Assembly (NCBI GenBank): GCA_016191645.1
Contig: JACPVQ010000097.1
Coordinates: forward strand, 1-34,437
Reading direction: 5' to 3'
DNA from: Candidatus Solibacter usitatus
GTDB taxonomy: Bacteria > Acidobacteriota > Terriglobia > Bryobacterales > Bryobacteraceae
Length of the DNA stretch: 34,437 nt
Every line of letters starts with the position of its first letter. The stretch's first letter is position 1. A model generated the notes under the pieces. That model searched no databases, was not told where the DNA came from, and was given only the letters and a program-made list of their open reading frames with translations. Of this stretch, positions 6,639 to 18,288 are shown one piece after another. Both the position numbers and the translations under genes were made by a program.

Positions 6639-7919
6639 TCATACCGTCAGTTTCCACGGGCTGCGGTAGTTATACTCCATCATCTTGCGTCCTTCCGGTT
6701 GCTTGATGGTTTCGCCGTCCCAATCGAGGCGCATTCTGGTGCGCAGCGCGATGTTTGCCAGCAGACAAGTCGCCGTGGAGCGGTAACATTTCTCGATGTC
6801 GGAGATAGGTCTCTGGCGCGTGCGCACACATTCCAGAAAATTTTTCCAATGCGCATCGTTCATCTGGTTGGAGGATTTCACTTCCACTTCCACCAAATCG
6901 GATCCGCGCTCCGGCACTACTTTATACAAGCTGCGATCCACATACAACGTTCCTTGATCGCCATGGAACAGGATGCCGCCGCCTTTGCCGAACATCGACT
7001 GCGCATTACCGTAGCGATTTTCGTAGGTGCAGATGAAGCCGGGATACTCATACGAAGCGTGGATCGTATCCGGTGTTTCGCGATTATCCTTCAACCGGTA
7101 TTTGCCGCCCACGCAGGCGATGCCGGATGGCATAGCCTCGTTGAACGCCATCTGCACAATGTCCAACCAGTGCACGCCCCAATCGGTCATCATGCCGCCG
7201 GCATAATCCCAAAACCAGCGGAAATGGCTGAACGCCTTCGGATCGACGCCAAAACGATTCTTGTTGTACTCGCGCTTCTGCGCCGGTCCCAGCCACATAT
7301 CCCAATCGAGATTCGAAGGCGGCGCTTCATCGGGAGGATTTCCGATGCCTGCCGCTTCGCTCAAGCCGTAGTTCCAAGTGTGCACAGCGGTGACTTGGCC
7401 CAGTTTTCCGCTGCTCACCATCTCCGTTGCTTTTTGAAAATGCGTTCCGGAGCGCTGCATCGTGCCCGCCTGAACCACGCGGTTGTACTTGCGCGCGGCC
7501 TCCACCATCTTCTTGCCTTCATCGATGTAAACGCAGATGGGCTTTTCCACGTAAACATCCTTACCCGCCTTGCAGGCTTCCACCATCATGTAGGGATGCC
7601 AGTGATCGGGCGTCGCGATGCAAACGACATCGACGGACTTGTCCGCCAGAATCTCGCGGAAATCGCGGACGGCTTTCGCTTGCCGCTTCGTCGTCTGATG
7701 TGCCAGTTCCAAATTTGGTTGATAGACGTCGCACACATGCGTGACCGCAACGCTATCCTGCTTCATGGCGAAACCCAGGTTGCTGCGCCCCATGCGTCCC
7801 ATGCCGATAAACGCGGCGTTGTATTTATCGTTGGCGCCCTTCAGGTTGCCGGTGAAGATCTGAGTGGTGAAGGCGGCCGCGCCGGCCTTCAAAAAATCGC
7901 GGCGGTCGTTTTGATTCAT
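6639..7919 (-). CDS. Gfo/Idh/MocA family oxidoreductase, Tat-exported
   Basis: A ~426-residue NAD(P)-dependent dehydrogenase-like protein. A twin-arginine leader (NDRRDFLKAGAAAF) is followed by the Rossmann motif FIGMGRMGRSNLGFA and DVVCIATPDHWH. Next come the family catalytic signature VEKPI (the Lys of EKP) and LDWDMWLGPA, common in the secreted Acidobacteria/Planctomycetes subgroup. Family members oxidise or reduce sugar-like cyclic alcohols using tightly bound NAD(P); the substrate here is not known. I chose ATG 7919 over the track start at 7979 because it has GGGAG eight bases upstream and gives a standard Tat leader. It lies 31 bases after the EndoIII-like gene, so probably in the same transcript. 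Repeat C begins just past its stop. Confidence 0.9.
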   Translation of the reverse strand: MNQNDRRDFLKAGAAAFTTQIFTGNLKGANDKYNAAFIGMGRMGRSNLGFAMKQDSVAVTHVCDVYQPNLELAHQTTKRQAKAVRDFREILADKSVDVVCIATPDHWHPYMMVEACKAGKDVYVEKPICVYIDEGKKMVEAARKYNRVVQAGTMQRSGTHFQKATEMVSSGKLGQVTAVHTWNYGLSEAAGIGNPPDEAPPSNLDWDMWLGPAQKREYNKNRFGVDPKAFSHFRWFWDYAGGMMTDWGVHWLDIVQMAFNEAMPSGIACVGGKYRLKDNRETPDTIHASYEYPGFICTYENRYGNAQSMFGKGGGILFHGDQGTLYVDRSLYKVVPERGSDLVEVEVKSSNQMNDAHWKNFLECVRTRQRPISDIEKCYRSTATCLLANIALRTRMRLDWDGETIKQPEGRKMMEYNYRSPWKLTV

Positions 7920-7950
7920 CTGCTGCTCCCTGGAATTCGGAATTTTAGCA

Positions 7951-8640
7951 TTACGGCCGTTGAGCCGTAAAAAAGGCACAGCCGCCGCTGACGGGACAAT
8001 CCGCGCATTTTGGTTTTGCGCGTTTACAAATCTCCTGCCCGTGCCGCTTCAACAGAAGATACGCGCGGCAACGGGCGTCGAACTTTTCTGGAACTTCCGC
8101 CTCGATCGCCGCTTGGGCTTCGCGGTATTGTACGCCATAGTTCTCGCGTTCCCGCGCGTGATGGATACGTTCCAGCACATGCGTACCGTTGGATGGAACG
8201 GCTGCGACCGGCACGATGCTGCCGAAAAGCAAAATGCGATCCGCCCCGGGATCGGCGATGCCGGGAAATGTCTTCAGCGCCTTGCGCACTTTGGCAATGG
8301 GTCCTGATAGGCCTGAGCGCAAGTCGCCGCCAAACTCGTCTTTGACACGGGCCGCGATTTCCTGGAGTCGCATCGCTCTTAGTTCAGGGATCATACCACC
8401 GGGCTTCAGGACATCGGCTAATCGTGAATGCGATGCATCGAGAATGTGCCGCGGCGCGGTTCCTATCTCCCGATTGAGTGACTCCCAACCCTTCGTGCAT
8501 GCGAAGTCACTGGCCGGATAACCACAATGCCACCAGATCAGAAACTCGTATGGATCTGTAGGCCAGCAAGGGTCTTGCGCACCGTAGCGGGACTCCAACT
8601 TATCCAGAAGCTTGAGAAGAGTGAACGCCCGCTTGCGCAT
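7951..8640 (-). CDS. EndoIII-like HhH-GPD protein with 4Fe-4S loop, catalytic residues not found
   Basis: A 229-residue relative of endonuclease III/MutY. The C-terminus has a perfect iron-sulfur loop, C-x6-C-x2-C-x5-C (Cys205, 212, 215, 221; CKRAKPKCADCPVSGGC). The helix-hairpin-helix region is LKTFPGIADPGADRILLFG (~122-140). Aligned with E. coli Nth (GVGRKTANVVL, VDTHIFRV), the catalytic Lys120 position is Pro and the catalytic Asp138 position is Gly (VPSNGTHVLERI). It may bind DNA without glycosylase/lyase activity, or use other residues. Its start ATG 8640 lies 41 bases inside rdgB, so the two are translationally linked. Family is confident, function is not. Confidence 0.8.
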   Translation of the reverse strand: MRKRAFTLLKLLDKLESRYGAQDPCWPTDPYEFLIWWHCGYPASDFACTKGWESLNREIGTAPRHILDASHSRLADVLKPGGMIPELRAMRLQEIAARVKDEFGGDLRSGLSGPIAKVRKALKTFPGIADPGADRILLFGSIVPVAAVPSNGTHVLERIHHARERENYGVQYREAQAAIEAEVPEKFDARCRAYLLLKRHGQEICKRAKPKCADCPVSGGCAFFTAQRP

Positions 8641-9232
8641 GTTTTGTGGCTTTCAGAAACTCAAGCATAGCCCGCAACGCATGGCCGCGATGACTTACGC
8701 GAAGCTTTTGCTCCTTCGTGGCTTCTCCGAATGTCAGGCCGAAGGGCGGATACAAGAAATACGGGTCATAGCCAAAACCTCCGTCGCCGCGCGCCTCCCG
8801 CAGGATCTCGCCTTCCACATGGCCTTCAAACGTTCCCAGCAGGCGGCCTTCTGTTGCCAGCGCAATCACGCAAACATATCGCGCGTTGCGGTTGTCCTCG
8901 TCCTCGAGTTTTTCCAGCAGCATCCTGTTGTTCGATTCATCCGTCGCGCCGTCCCCTGAAAAGCGCGCGGAATGAACGCCGGGCTCTCCGCCCAACGCAT
9001 CCACCGCCAGGCCGGAATCGTCCGCGAAAACGAGGCCAGCCACATGACGCGAATAGTAGGCAGCCTTCAACGCGGCGTTCTCCGCGAATGTCCCACCCGT
9101 CTCCCGCGGGGGATGGATGCGGCGGAAGTCCGGAAGAAGAGCGAATTCGAATTCACCGGGAAACAATTCTCCAGCGGCGTGTTCAAACTCGCGCACCTTT
9201 CCGGGGTTGGTGGTGGCGCAATACAACTTCAT
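8600..9232 (-). CDS. rdgB: Non-canonical purine NTP pyrophosphatase RdgB/HAM1
   Basis: A 210-residue protein that cleaves dITP, XTP and related damaged purine triphosphates to monophosphate and pyrophosphate, keeping them out of DNA. Visible family motifs: the N-terminal nucleotide-binding [10 protein letters not shown] (S/T-x-N-x-x-K), the metal site [23 protein letters not shown], and the C-terminal [11 protein letters not shown] and [13 protein letters not shown] 9232 overlaps the rph stop by four bases (ATGA), which fixes the start; the track ORF to 9601 is an antisense-frame extension. rph-rdgB is a widespread gene pair. The C-terminus is ~17 residues longer than usual, and the EndoIII-like start lies within it. 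Confidence 0.94.
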   Translation of the reverse strand: MKLYCATTNPGKVREFEHAAGELFPGEFEFALLPDFRRIHPPRETGGTFAENAALKAAYYSRHVAGLVFADDSGLAVDALGGEPGVHSARFSGDGATDESNNRMLLEKLEDEDNRNARYVCVIALATEGRLLGTFEGHVEGEILREARGDGGFGYDPYFLYPPFGLTFGEATKEQKLRVSHRGHALRAMLEFLKATKHAQAGVHSSQASG

Positions 9233-9945
9233 CCCGTAAGCGCTTTTTCCTGCAATGCCACCAGTTCCAAAATGCCTTTCCTGGCGAGGGCAATCATCTG
9301 CGCCATTTGCGCGTCGTCGAATGGATTTCGCTCCGCCGTTGCCTGGAACTCGACGAACTTGCCGCTCCAAGTGAGAACGACATTCGCGTCCACCTCCGCC
9401 TTCGAGTCCTCCTCGTAGCAGAGATCGAGGACGGCTTCTCCATCGACGATTCCAACACTCACGGCCGCCACATGATCGGTAACCGGATTCGTCTTCACCT
9501 GCCCGAAGTCCATTAATTGCTTGATGGCCAATACCGCCGCAACGTAGGCACCCGTAATTGCAGCCGTGCGCGTGCCGCCGTCGGCCTGAATGACGTCGCA
9601 ATCGACAATGATAGATCGCTCACCCAACGCCTCCAGGTTTATCACCGTGCGCAGCGCGCGTCCAATCAGGCGCTGGATTTCCATGGTGCGCCCGGATTGA
9701 CGGCCCTTGGACACTTCGCGAGGCGTGCGAGTAACGGTGGCGCGAGGCAACATGGAGTACTCGGCCGTCACCCAGCCTTTTCCGCTTCCGCGCAGGAATG
9801 ACGGAATGGTGTCTTCGATAGTGGCGGCGCACAGCACTTTCGTGTTTCCAAAACTGATCAGCGCCGAGCCTTCCGCCGTCGCCAGATAGCCCGTTTCGAT
9901 GGTCACCGGACGCAACTGGTCCGCTTCTCTTTGATCCACTCGCAT
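9229..9945 (-). CDS. rph: Ribonuclease PH
   Basis: A 238-residue phosphorolytic 3'-to-5' exoribonuclease that trims tRNA precursors and rRNA ends using phosphate. The family sequence is recognisable throughout: [94 protein letters not shown] and AEVDANVVL. Length is as usual. It starts seven bases after the stop of a 48-residue membrane protein and ends overlapping rdgB, so it sits mid-operon. No change in key residues was noticed. Confidence 0.96.
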   Translation of the reverse strand: MRVDQREADQLRPVTIETGYLATAEGSALISFGNTKVLCAATIEDTIPSFLRGSGKGWVTAEYSMLPRATVTRTPREVSKGRQSGRTMEIQRLIGRALRTVINLEALGERSIIVDCDVIQADGGTRTAAITGAYVAAVLAIKQLMDFGQVKTNPVTDHVAAVSVGIVDGEAVLDLCYEEDSKAEVDANVVLTWSGKFVEFQATAERNPFDDAQMAQMIALARKGILELVALQEKALTG

Positions 9946-9952
9946 GAAGAAC

Positions 9953-10099
9953 CTATTTCCGTGCGGAGCCCAGAATGGCGTAGAACAACAAAGTCACCAG
10001 AATGATTCCGCCGACAATTAATATGACGCAGGGAACCGCGCCCGGGCCGGTTGCACCGCTGCCGCCTTTTTTCTTTCCGGCGGGCTTGAATTTGGCCAT
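9953..10099 (-). CDS. 48-aa single-pass membrane protein (not in ORF track)
   Basis: A short gene below the ORF-track cutoff. It begins [15 protein letters not shown], has a Gly/Pro linker, then one hydrophobic helix ([20 protein letters not shown], residues ~24-43) and a short SARK tail. The basic N-terminus suggests N-in topology. It has a strong ribosome site (GATGAGGAG, five to six bases before ATG 10099), sits 17 bases after the stop of the YdjM-like gene and ends seven bases before rph, so it is very likely translated. The translation was done by hand. No known family was recognised; possible roles include membrane tethering of the RNase PH operon products or a Sec-accessory-like function, both speculation. 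Confidence 0.82.
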   Translation of the reverse strand: MAKFKPAGKKKGGSGATGPGAVPCVILIVGGIILVTLLFYAILGSARK

Positions 10100-10116
10100 A
10101 ACTCCTCATCGTACCG

Positions 10117-11090
10117 CTACCGCGGGCGCAGCGGTCCAAACGAATATTTCTCGCCGGCAACTTTCAGCGCGCGGTCCAACACTGCGGACGCGATGAACCG
10201 CGGCGCATCGGGATCGCCAAACCGCAGGTCGCAGGCTTCCACGCGCACGCCGCCCTCGGGCTTATCCACGGGAGTCGATCGCCAATAGACCGTTTGCGCA
10301 AAATTGAGATAGCGCCGGAACGTTGCGGTTGCGCGCGCTTTTTCGATGGCAGGGTGAGGCTCCGGCTGATACCACGTCTTCCCTCCAGTGGGATCGTACG
10401 CATTCAGCAACGATGTGCGTTGCAGGATGACAGCTTCGCCTGTGTCCACCATGGCGGTCCAGGTGAGCGGATTCGCGAAGTGCGGATATGCCTCCACTTT
10501 CCTCGGCGCGTGTCCCTGGTACAGATGCGCGTCGATGGATGCGACAGCCCTCGCATGCAATGTGAATCGCCCGGCTTCATAAACGAAGAGAAGAACTAAC
10601 GCCGTGATCGCCGCGCCGCGCCCCGTCCCCGATTTCGCCCCCATCTCGCTGCTGACCAATTTGGAGAGCATGGGTCCAGCTACGGCCATCGCGAGAATCG
10701 CCCAGATCCAGATGTCGACGACGTTGGTGATGTCCAGACGAAGCCAGCGATCGGAGAACGGCAGCAGAAGCCGGATGCCGTAGGTGTTCGTCCAATCGAG
10801 TAGAAGGTGCGAAAGAACACCGATGCATCCCGCGGCGATCCCTTTTATCCAAGGCACCGGTTTGCGTCCGGCCAGGCGCACTACTAAAACAACCAACGCC
10901 GCCATAAGAGGAGCGGCGATCAAGGCGTGCGTGTAACCGCGATGGTGATCGAGATAAGTGAGCGAATCCTTCCAGCCCGCAACGACATCGATGTCGGGCG
11001 CATTCGCCGACAGAAGAAGTATCGCCGTGCCGCCGGGGCACCATCGATTCAGGCCCGTGCGCGCCAGCATCAACCCGGTTAGCGTGTGTG

Positions 11091-11103
<13 letters not shown>
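10117..11103 (-). CDS. YdjM-like membrane-bound metal-dependent hydrolase
   Basis: A 328-residue membrane protein of the YdjM/YbcI (DUF457, pfam04307) family. Family residues are visible: MDNLTHTLTGLMLAR at the N-terminus, NAPDIDVV, HHRGYTHAL and GVLSHLLLDWTNTYG. These His/Asp residues are thought to bind a metal. Four or five hydrophobic helices lie in the first ~190 residues; the last ~150 form a soluble domain. Substrate is unknown. The start at ATG 11103 lies 13 bases inside the upstream lipid-kinase-like gene, so the two are coupled; the small membrane protein and rph follow. Confidence 0.85.
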
Positions 11104-14052
<2,949 letters not shown>

Positions 14053-14059
14053 TGCCTGC

Positions 14060-14893
14060 ATGGCACTTTCCCGCAGATCTCTTTTTGCCCTTGGCGGCGC
14101 TACTCTCACCTCCGCCTCCCAAAGTTTCGCCCAACCCGTCGATGCTCCATCCGGGTCCTTCGTGCTTGGCGTAGCCAGCTACTCTCTGCGTGAGTTCGGC
14201 CGCGCACTCGCCATCAAGTCGGTCAGGCAGATGGGCGTCTCCAACATCAATATCAAAGAATTCCATCTGCCATACACTTCTTCCAAGGAAGAGCTGGCAA
14301 GGGGTCGACAGGCATTCGAAAGAGCCGGACTAAAAATTCTCGGCGGCGGTACGATCACGCTGACGAAAAATGACGAAGCGGACGTACAGCGGTACTTCGA
14401 ATACGCGAAGAACGCGGGAATGCCATTGATTGTCGCCGCACCCAGCGCGGAGACTCTCGGATTGGTGGAGAAAGCCGCCATCAAATATAACGTCAAGGTC
14501 GCGATTCACAACCACGGCCCGGAAGACAAACACTTCCCCACTCCGCAGAGCGTGCTCAAGCAGGTCAAGAACATGAGTCCTCTGATGGGTCTTTGCATCG
14601 ACATTGGCCACACTGCGCGCACGGGCGTCGATGTGGTGGAAGCCATTGCCGAGGCGGGGCCGCGCCTGCTCGATATGCATGTGAAAGATCTCAAGGACCT
14701 GATGGGCAAGGATTCTCAGTGCGTGGTGGGCGAAGGCAAGATGCCCATCGTCGCCATCTTCAAGCAGCTGAAGAAAATGAATTACGCCGGCGGCGTGATG
14801 CTGGAATACGAAATCGAGGCCGATAATCCGGTCCCCGGCATGATGCGCTCATTCGCGTACATGCGCGGCGTGTTGGCCGGACTAAAGGGCTGA
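14060..14893 (+). CDS. Secreted sugar phosphate isomerase/epimerase-like TIM barrel
   Basis: A 277-residue protein with a Tat-like leader (SRRSLFALGGATL) and the xylose-isomerase-like TIM barrel (AP_endonuc_2, pfam01261). Metal/active-site-like segments: VAIHNHGPEDKHF (~145), GLCIDIGHTARTGVD (~175), DMHVKDLKD (~205) and GVMLEYEIE near the end. These match the His/Asp/Glu ligands of the family. Substrate is unknown; exported members in Acidobacteria often sit beside carbohydrate genes, but here the neighbour is ligA, seven bases upstream. The start is ATG 14060; the extension to 13949 is out-of-frame ligA sequence. Confidence 0.87.
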   Translation: MALSRRSLFALGGATLTSASQSFAQPVDAPSGSFVLGVASYSLREFGRALAIKSVRQMGVSNINIKEFHLPYTSSKEELARGRQAFERAGLKILGGGTITLTKNDEADVQRYFEYAKNAGMPLIVAAPSAETLGLVEKAAIKYNVKVAIHNHGPEDKHFPTPQSVLKQVKNMSPLMGLCIDIGHTARTGVDVVEAIAEAGPRLLDMHVKDLKDLMGKDSQCVVGEGKMPIVAIFKQLKKMNYAGGVMLEYEIEADNPVPGMMRSFAYMRGVLAGLKG

Positions 14894-14919
14894 TCCCGCA
14901 CCGCGCTACGCTGGAGGGA

Positions 14920-17376
14920 GTGCACCGGCAGAAGCCCGAAGTAATGAGCCCCGCAGGCTACTGGCCGCAACTGCGCGCGGCTATTGAGGCAGGCGCGGAT
15001 GCTGTCTACCTCGGATTGCAACACTTCACCGCGAGGGCGAAGGTTGGCTTCACAGAGGAAGAACTTCCGGATGTGATGCGCGCGCTGCATGAGCGCGGAG
15101 TGCGCGGGTACGTCACCTTCAACACGCTGGTCTTCGATTCCGAATGGAAAGAAGCTGAGCTTGCGTTGACGGCAATTGCGAATGCGGGCGCCGACGCCAT
15201 CATCGTGCAGGATTTGGGTGCGGCCACGTTAGCTCGCGAAATTGCGCCGGACCTGGAAGTCCACGGCAGCACGCAGATGAGCATCACAAGCGCGGAAGGC
15301 GTGGAACATGCGGCCGGACTCGGCGTGAAGCGCGTTGTGTTGGCGCGCGAGTTGTCGCTGCCGGAGATTCGCGCCATTCGCGCAAGCACCAACATTGGCC
15401 TGGAAATGTTTGTCCACGGAGCATTGTGCGTATCCTATTCCGGGCAGTGCCTTTCTTCGGAAGCGTGGGGTGGACGCAGTGCGAATCGCGGGCAGTGCGC
15501 CCAGGCCTGCCGCTTGCCCTATGCGCTGCTGGTGGACGGAGAAGAAAAGCCCTTGGGTGATGCACGCTACCTTCTTTCGCCGGGCGATTTGTACACACTG
15601 CGGCAGATTCCGGAAATCGTGCGCGTGGGTGTGAGCTCGCTCAAGATCGAAGGCCGTTACAAAGATGCCGAATACGTTGCGTTGACCACCGGCGCTTACC
15701 GCAAAGCTGTCGATGAAGCTTGCGCCGGATCCGGATCCACGCTCTCGGATGTTGAGGAACTGCGGTTGGAGCAGGTTTATTCCCGCGGACTCGGTCCGTA
15801 CTTCGTCAGCGGAACCAATCATCAGGAAGTTGTAAAGGGACGCGCTCCCAGGCACCGCGGAGTCCTGATGGGACGCGTCGCGAATCTTGTGCGCGGCGGC
15901 GTCATCCTTGCGCCGTCCGGCGCTCATTCGTTGGCTCCCCTGAAACCGGGCGACGGCGTTGTATTTGATGCCGCCGATTGGCGCAGCCCGCAGGAGAAGG
16001 AAGAGGGCGGAGCTGTCTATGTGGTGATCGCGGCGGGAAATGGGCAACTGGAGCTTCGATTCGCCAATGACGCTATCGATTGGCAGCGCGTGCGCCTCGG
16101 CGACCAATTGTGGCGTACGCATGACGCCGATATCGACAAAGCGGCGCGCGTTTTTCTGGACCCCGCCGCGCCTGTGCACCGGCAACCCGTCGCCGTTCGC
16201 GTACGGGCATGCGCCGGGGAGCCGTTGCGAGCAATCTGGAAACTTCCGTATTTGCAAGTGAATGTCGAAGGCCCTGTCGTGGAGGTTGCGAAGCATCGAG
16301 CGTCCGATGAGGAATGGTTCCGGCTGCATCTGGGCAAACTCGGCAACACGCCTTATACATTGACGGACCTGCATGCGGAAATCGAAGGCAGCGTCTTTGC
16401 GCCGGCATCCATGCTGAACCAACTGCGGCGCGATGCCGTAGCACTGCTGCAATCGAAGCAAAGGACAGGACGCAAGATTGCGGTCCACGAATCGCATTTG
16501 CAAATCCCCGTTGCGAAAGCGGAACCGGCAAGTTTGCCGAGCCTGCACTTGCTGGTCCGAACCGCGGAACAGTTGGAAGCCGCGATAAACACAAGGCCCA
16601 GCAGCATTACGCTGGACTATCTGGACCTCTACGGATTGCAGCCCGCCGTGGATTGCGTGCGCGAGGCGGGCATCGCCGTTCGCGTGGCCGGCCCGCGCGT
16701 GCTGAAGCCGGGAGAAGAACGCATCGTTCAGTTTCTGCGAAAGCTGGGATGCGGAATTCTTGTGCGCTCCACGGGGTTGCTGCATACCTTGCGCGAAGAC
16801 CGGCAGGCTCCGCTCACCGGCGATTTCAGCCTCAACGCCGCCAACGCATTTTCCACTACGCTGTTACTTTCCATGGGACTCGATCGCATCACTCCCGCGC
16901 ACGATCTGAACGCCGCTCAAGTGACGGAGCTCGCATCCAAAGCCGGCGGAGGACGATTGGAGGTGGTCGTCTACCATCATCTGCCCGTGTTCCATACCGA
17001 GCATTGCGTCTTCTGCCGGTTTCTATCGAGTGGAACCAGTTATCTCGATTGCGGCCGTCCTTGCGAGAAACATCGCGTGGAGCTGCGCGATGAAAACGGG
17101 CGCGCGCATCCTGTGATGGCCGATGTGGGCTGCCGCAATACCGTATTTGGAGCGGAGGCACAACAAGCATCGGCGCATCTGAAACGCTGGCGCGAAGCGG
17201 GCATCGCACACTACCGCCTGGAATTTGTGCACGAATCCGCGCGTCAGGTGGAATCCATTACGACCGCATTTACAGACGCTCTGGCGGGACTCGTTGATAG
17301 GCGTGCTTTGGAGGCCCGGTTGCGAAAACACGCGCCCGGCGGGTTGACCGAGGGCAGCCTACGCATTCTGAACTGA
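14920..17376 (+). CDS. U32 family protein, RlhA (YdcP)-like rRNA hydroxylation enzyme
   Basis: An 818-residue member of the large U32 "peptidase" family with a DUF3656-type middle. The opening KPEVMSPAGYWPQLRAAIEA and GADAVYLGLQ are family hallmarks. Four conserved cysteines for an iron-sulfur cluster are Cys170, 177, 193 and 197 (FVHGALCVSYSGQC; RGQCAQACR). A second Cys-rich set lies near 690 (HTEHCVFCRF). In E. coli the homologue RlhA hydroxylates C2501 of 23S rRNA with prephenate-derived chemistry; I infer that role, and the U32 name does not prove protease activity. GTG 14920 is preferred because KPEV is part of the conserved start; the next ATG (14944) would cut it off. It overlaps the convergent AroE-like gene by 18 bases. 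Confidence 0.88.
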   Translation: MHRQKPEVMSPAGYWPQLRAAIEAGADAVYLGLQHFTARAKVGFTEEELPDVMRALHERGVRGYVTFNTLVFDSEWKEAELALTAIANAGADAIIVQDLGAATLAREIAPDLEVHGSTQMSITSAEGVEHAAGLGVKRVVLARELSLPEIRAIRASTNIGLEMFVHGALCVSYSGQCLSSEAWGGRSANRGQCAQACRLPYALLVDGEEKPLGDARYLLSPGDLYTLRQIPEIVRVGVSSLKIEGRYKDAEYVALTTGAYRKAVDEACAGSGSTLSDVEELRLEQVYSRGLGPYFVSGTNHQEVVKGRAPRHRGVLMGRVANLVRGGVILAPSGAHSLAPLKPGDGVVFDAADWRSPQEKEEGGAVYVVIAAGNGQLELRFANDAIDWQRVRLGDQLWRTHDADIDKAARVFLDPAAPVHRQPVAVRVRACAGEPLRAIWKLPYLQVNVEGPVVEVAKHRASDEEWFRLHLGKLGNTPYTLTDLHAEIEGSVFAPASMLNQLRRDAVALLQSKQRTGRKIAVHESHLQIPVAKAEPASLPSLHLLVRTAEQLEAAINTRPSSITLDYLDLYGLQPAVDCVREAGIAVRVAGPRVLKPGEERIVQFLRKLGCGILVRSTGLLHTLREDRQAPLTGDFSLNAANAFSTTLLLSMGLDRITPAHDLNAAQVTELASKAGGGRLEVVVYHHLPVFHTEHCVFCRFLSSGTSYLDCGRPCEKHRVELRDENGRAHPVMADVGCRNTVFGAEAQQASAHLKRWREAGIAHYRLEFVHESARQVESITTAFTDALAGLVDRRALEARLRKHAPGGLTEGSLRILN

Positions 17377-18225
17377 TTCGGCGAGTTTCCGCAGCCGCGC
17401 AAAGAGAGCGGCATCGATGGGTTGACGAAGGACCTCCGCAATCACCTCGGTCCAGCCATACAGAAAGCACATCCACCCGTCGTGCACCGACAAATCGCGC
17501 GATGTTTGTTGCGCCAACGCCTGGTGCAGAAACTTTCTTTCGCCGCGATAATTCAGTTCCCAGACGCACGCCCGTTCCGGAAAGAGGACCGCGTTTGTGA
17601 GAGGCGACCCAGGCAAGTCCTTCCCCATGCCGGTCGCGTTCACGATGAGGGAACCGGGCTGCGCTTCGCCCACCAGTTCGTCATTCCTCTCCGCCTCCTG
17701 GTGGCAGTGGAAGCGCGCGCCCAGAGCTTCTACGGCGGACATCCGCATTGGGTTGCGATCAACAATGTGGATCACTTCGGGGCGATCCTCCCGCTCCCTC
17801 AAGTGCGCGGCGAGGGCGATTGCTGCTCCGCCCGCACCCAGACAAACAACCTCCGGTGGAGCTGTGCTGAGCATTCCATCCAAACTCTTTCCGCAACTGA
17901 TGGGATCTTTGGCGTGTCCCAACAACAAGCCTTCCCGCTTGGAGATGCAGGAAATCTCGTTGCAGGTGGTAGCGTACGAATCCAGCCGCTGGAACCGGTC
18001 GCGCGCGGCTTCGAGCAAACGAATCTTGTGTGTCGTGATCAGCGCGCCCAGAATACCTTCGCCGCCTTTGATTTCGTCGACGACGCGGCGATAGTCGTCC
18101 GGTTCGGCGTTCAAGGGAAGATCGACGCCGCGAAGTTCCACGTCGGGACGGCCGAGTTCACGCATCCAAAGAGGAAAGATGCGCATCATGGCCGATTGCG
18201 CCGTCGTCACGCCGATGAAGTGCAT
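17359..18225 (-). CDS. Shikimate dehydrogenase (AroE)-like protein
   Basis: A 288-residue protein from ATG 18225 (MHFIGVTTAQSAMM). GTG 18243 is the track start, but a candidate -10 box (TAGAAT) lies so near that the transcript probably starts after it. The substrate domain keeps the catalytic Lys (GALITTHK) and an Asp at the usual second position (GHAKDPISCGKSL). The NADP domain has CLGAGGAAIALAAHL, then IVNATGMGKDLPGSPL and ELNYRGERKFLHQA. The usual shikimate-binding SxS near the N-terminus is replaced by TAQSA, and overall it diverges from housekeeping AroE. It could reduce a shikimate/quinate-like compound. No other aromatic pathway gene is nearby. Confidence 0.78.
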   Translation of the reverse strand: MHFIGVTTAQSAMMRIFPLWMRELGRPDVELRGVDLPLNAEPDDYRRVVDEIKGGEGILGALITTHKIRLLEAARDRFQRLDSYATTCNEISCISKREGLLLGHAKDPISCGKSLDGMLSTAPPEVVCLGAGGAAIALAAHLREREDRPEVIHIVDRNPMRMSAVEALGARFHCHQEAERNDELVGEAQPGSLIVNATGMGKDLPGSPLTNAVLFPERACVWELNYRGERKFLHQALAQQTSRDLSVHDGWMCFLYGWTEVIAEVLRQPIDAALFARLRKLAESVQNA

Positions 18226-18246
18226 CCACTGCCGCCGCACCACAAC

Positions 18247-18280
18247 ATTCTACGGAATCGTGCTGCAAACCTGCTACGAT
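18247..18280. promoter_or_regulatory. Candidate divergent -10 elements between AroE-like gene and lipoprotein
   Basis: The 63-base gap between ATG 18225 (minus) and ATG 18289 (plus) has a TAGAAT box on the minus strand (18252-18247) and an extended -10, TGCTACGAT, on the plus strand (18272-18280). The plus-strand box ends eight bases before ATG, which would give a near-leaderless mRNA. No convincing -35 hexamer is seen. Assignment is by eye only. Confidence 0.3.
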
Positions 18281-18288
18281 CTTGGAAA

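Noticed and set aside
6199-6657. ORFs across cluster C (6199-6657 minus, 6360-6593 minus, 6195-6461 plus)
   Set aside because: Same repeat-derived peptides as clusters A and D; open because the repeats avoid stops, not because they are genes.
6630-7970. Plus-strand ORF of 446 codons opposite the Gfo/Idh/MocA gene
   Set aside because: Mirror of the real gene on the minus strand, which has the Tat leader, Rossmann motif and EKP signature.
15229-16785. Long minus-strand ORF (518 codons) opposite the U32 gene
   Set aside because: Antisense shadow typical of high-GC genes; the plus strand has clear U32 motifs and conserved cysteines, the minus frame has none.
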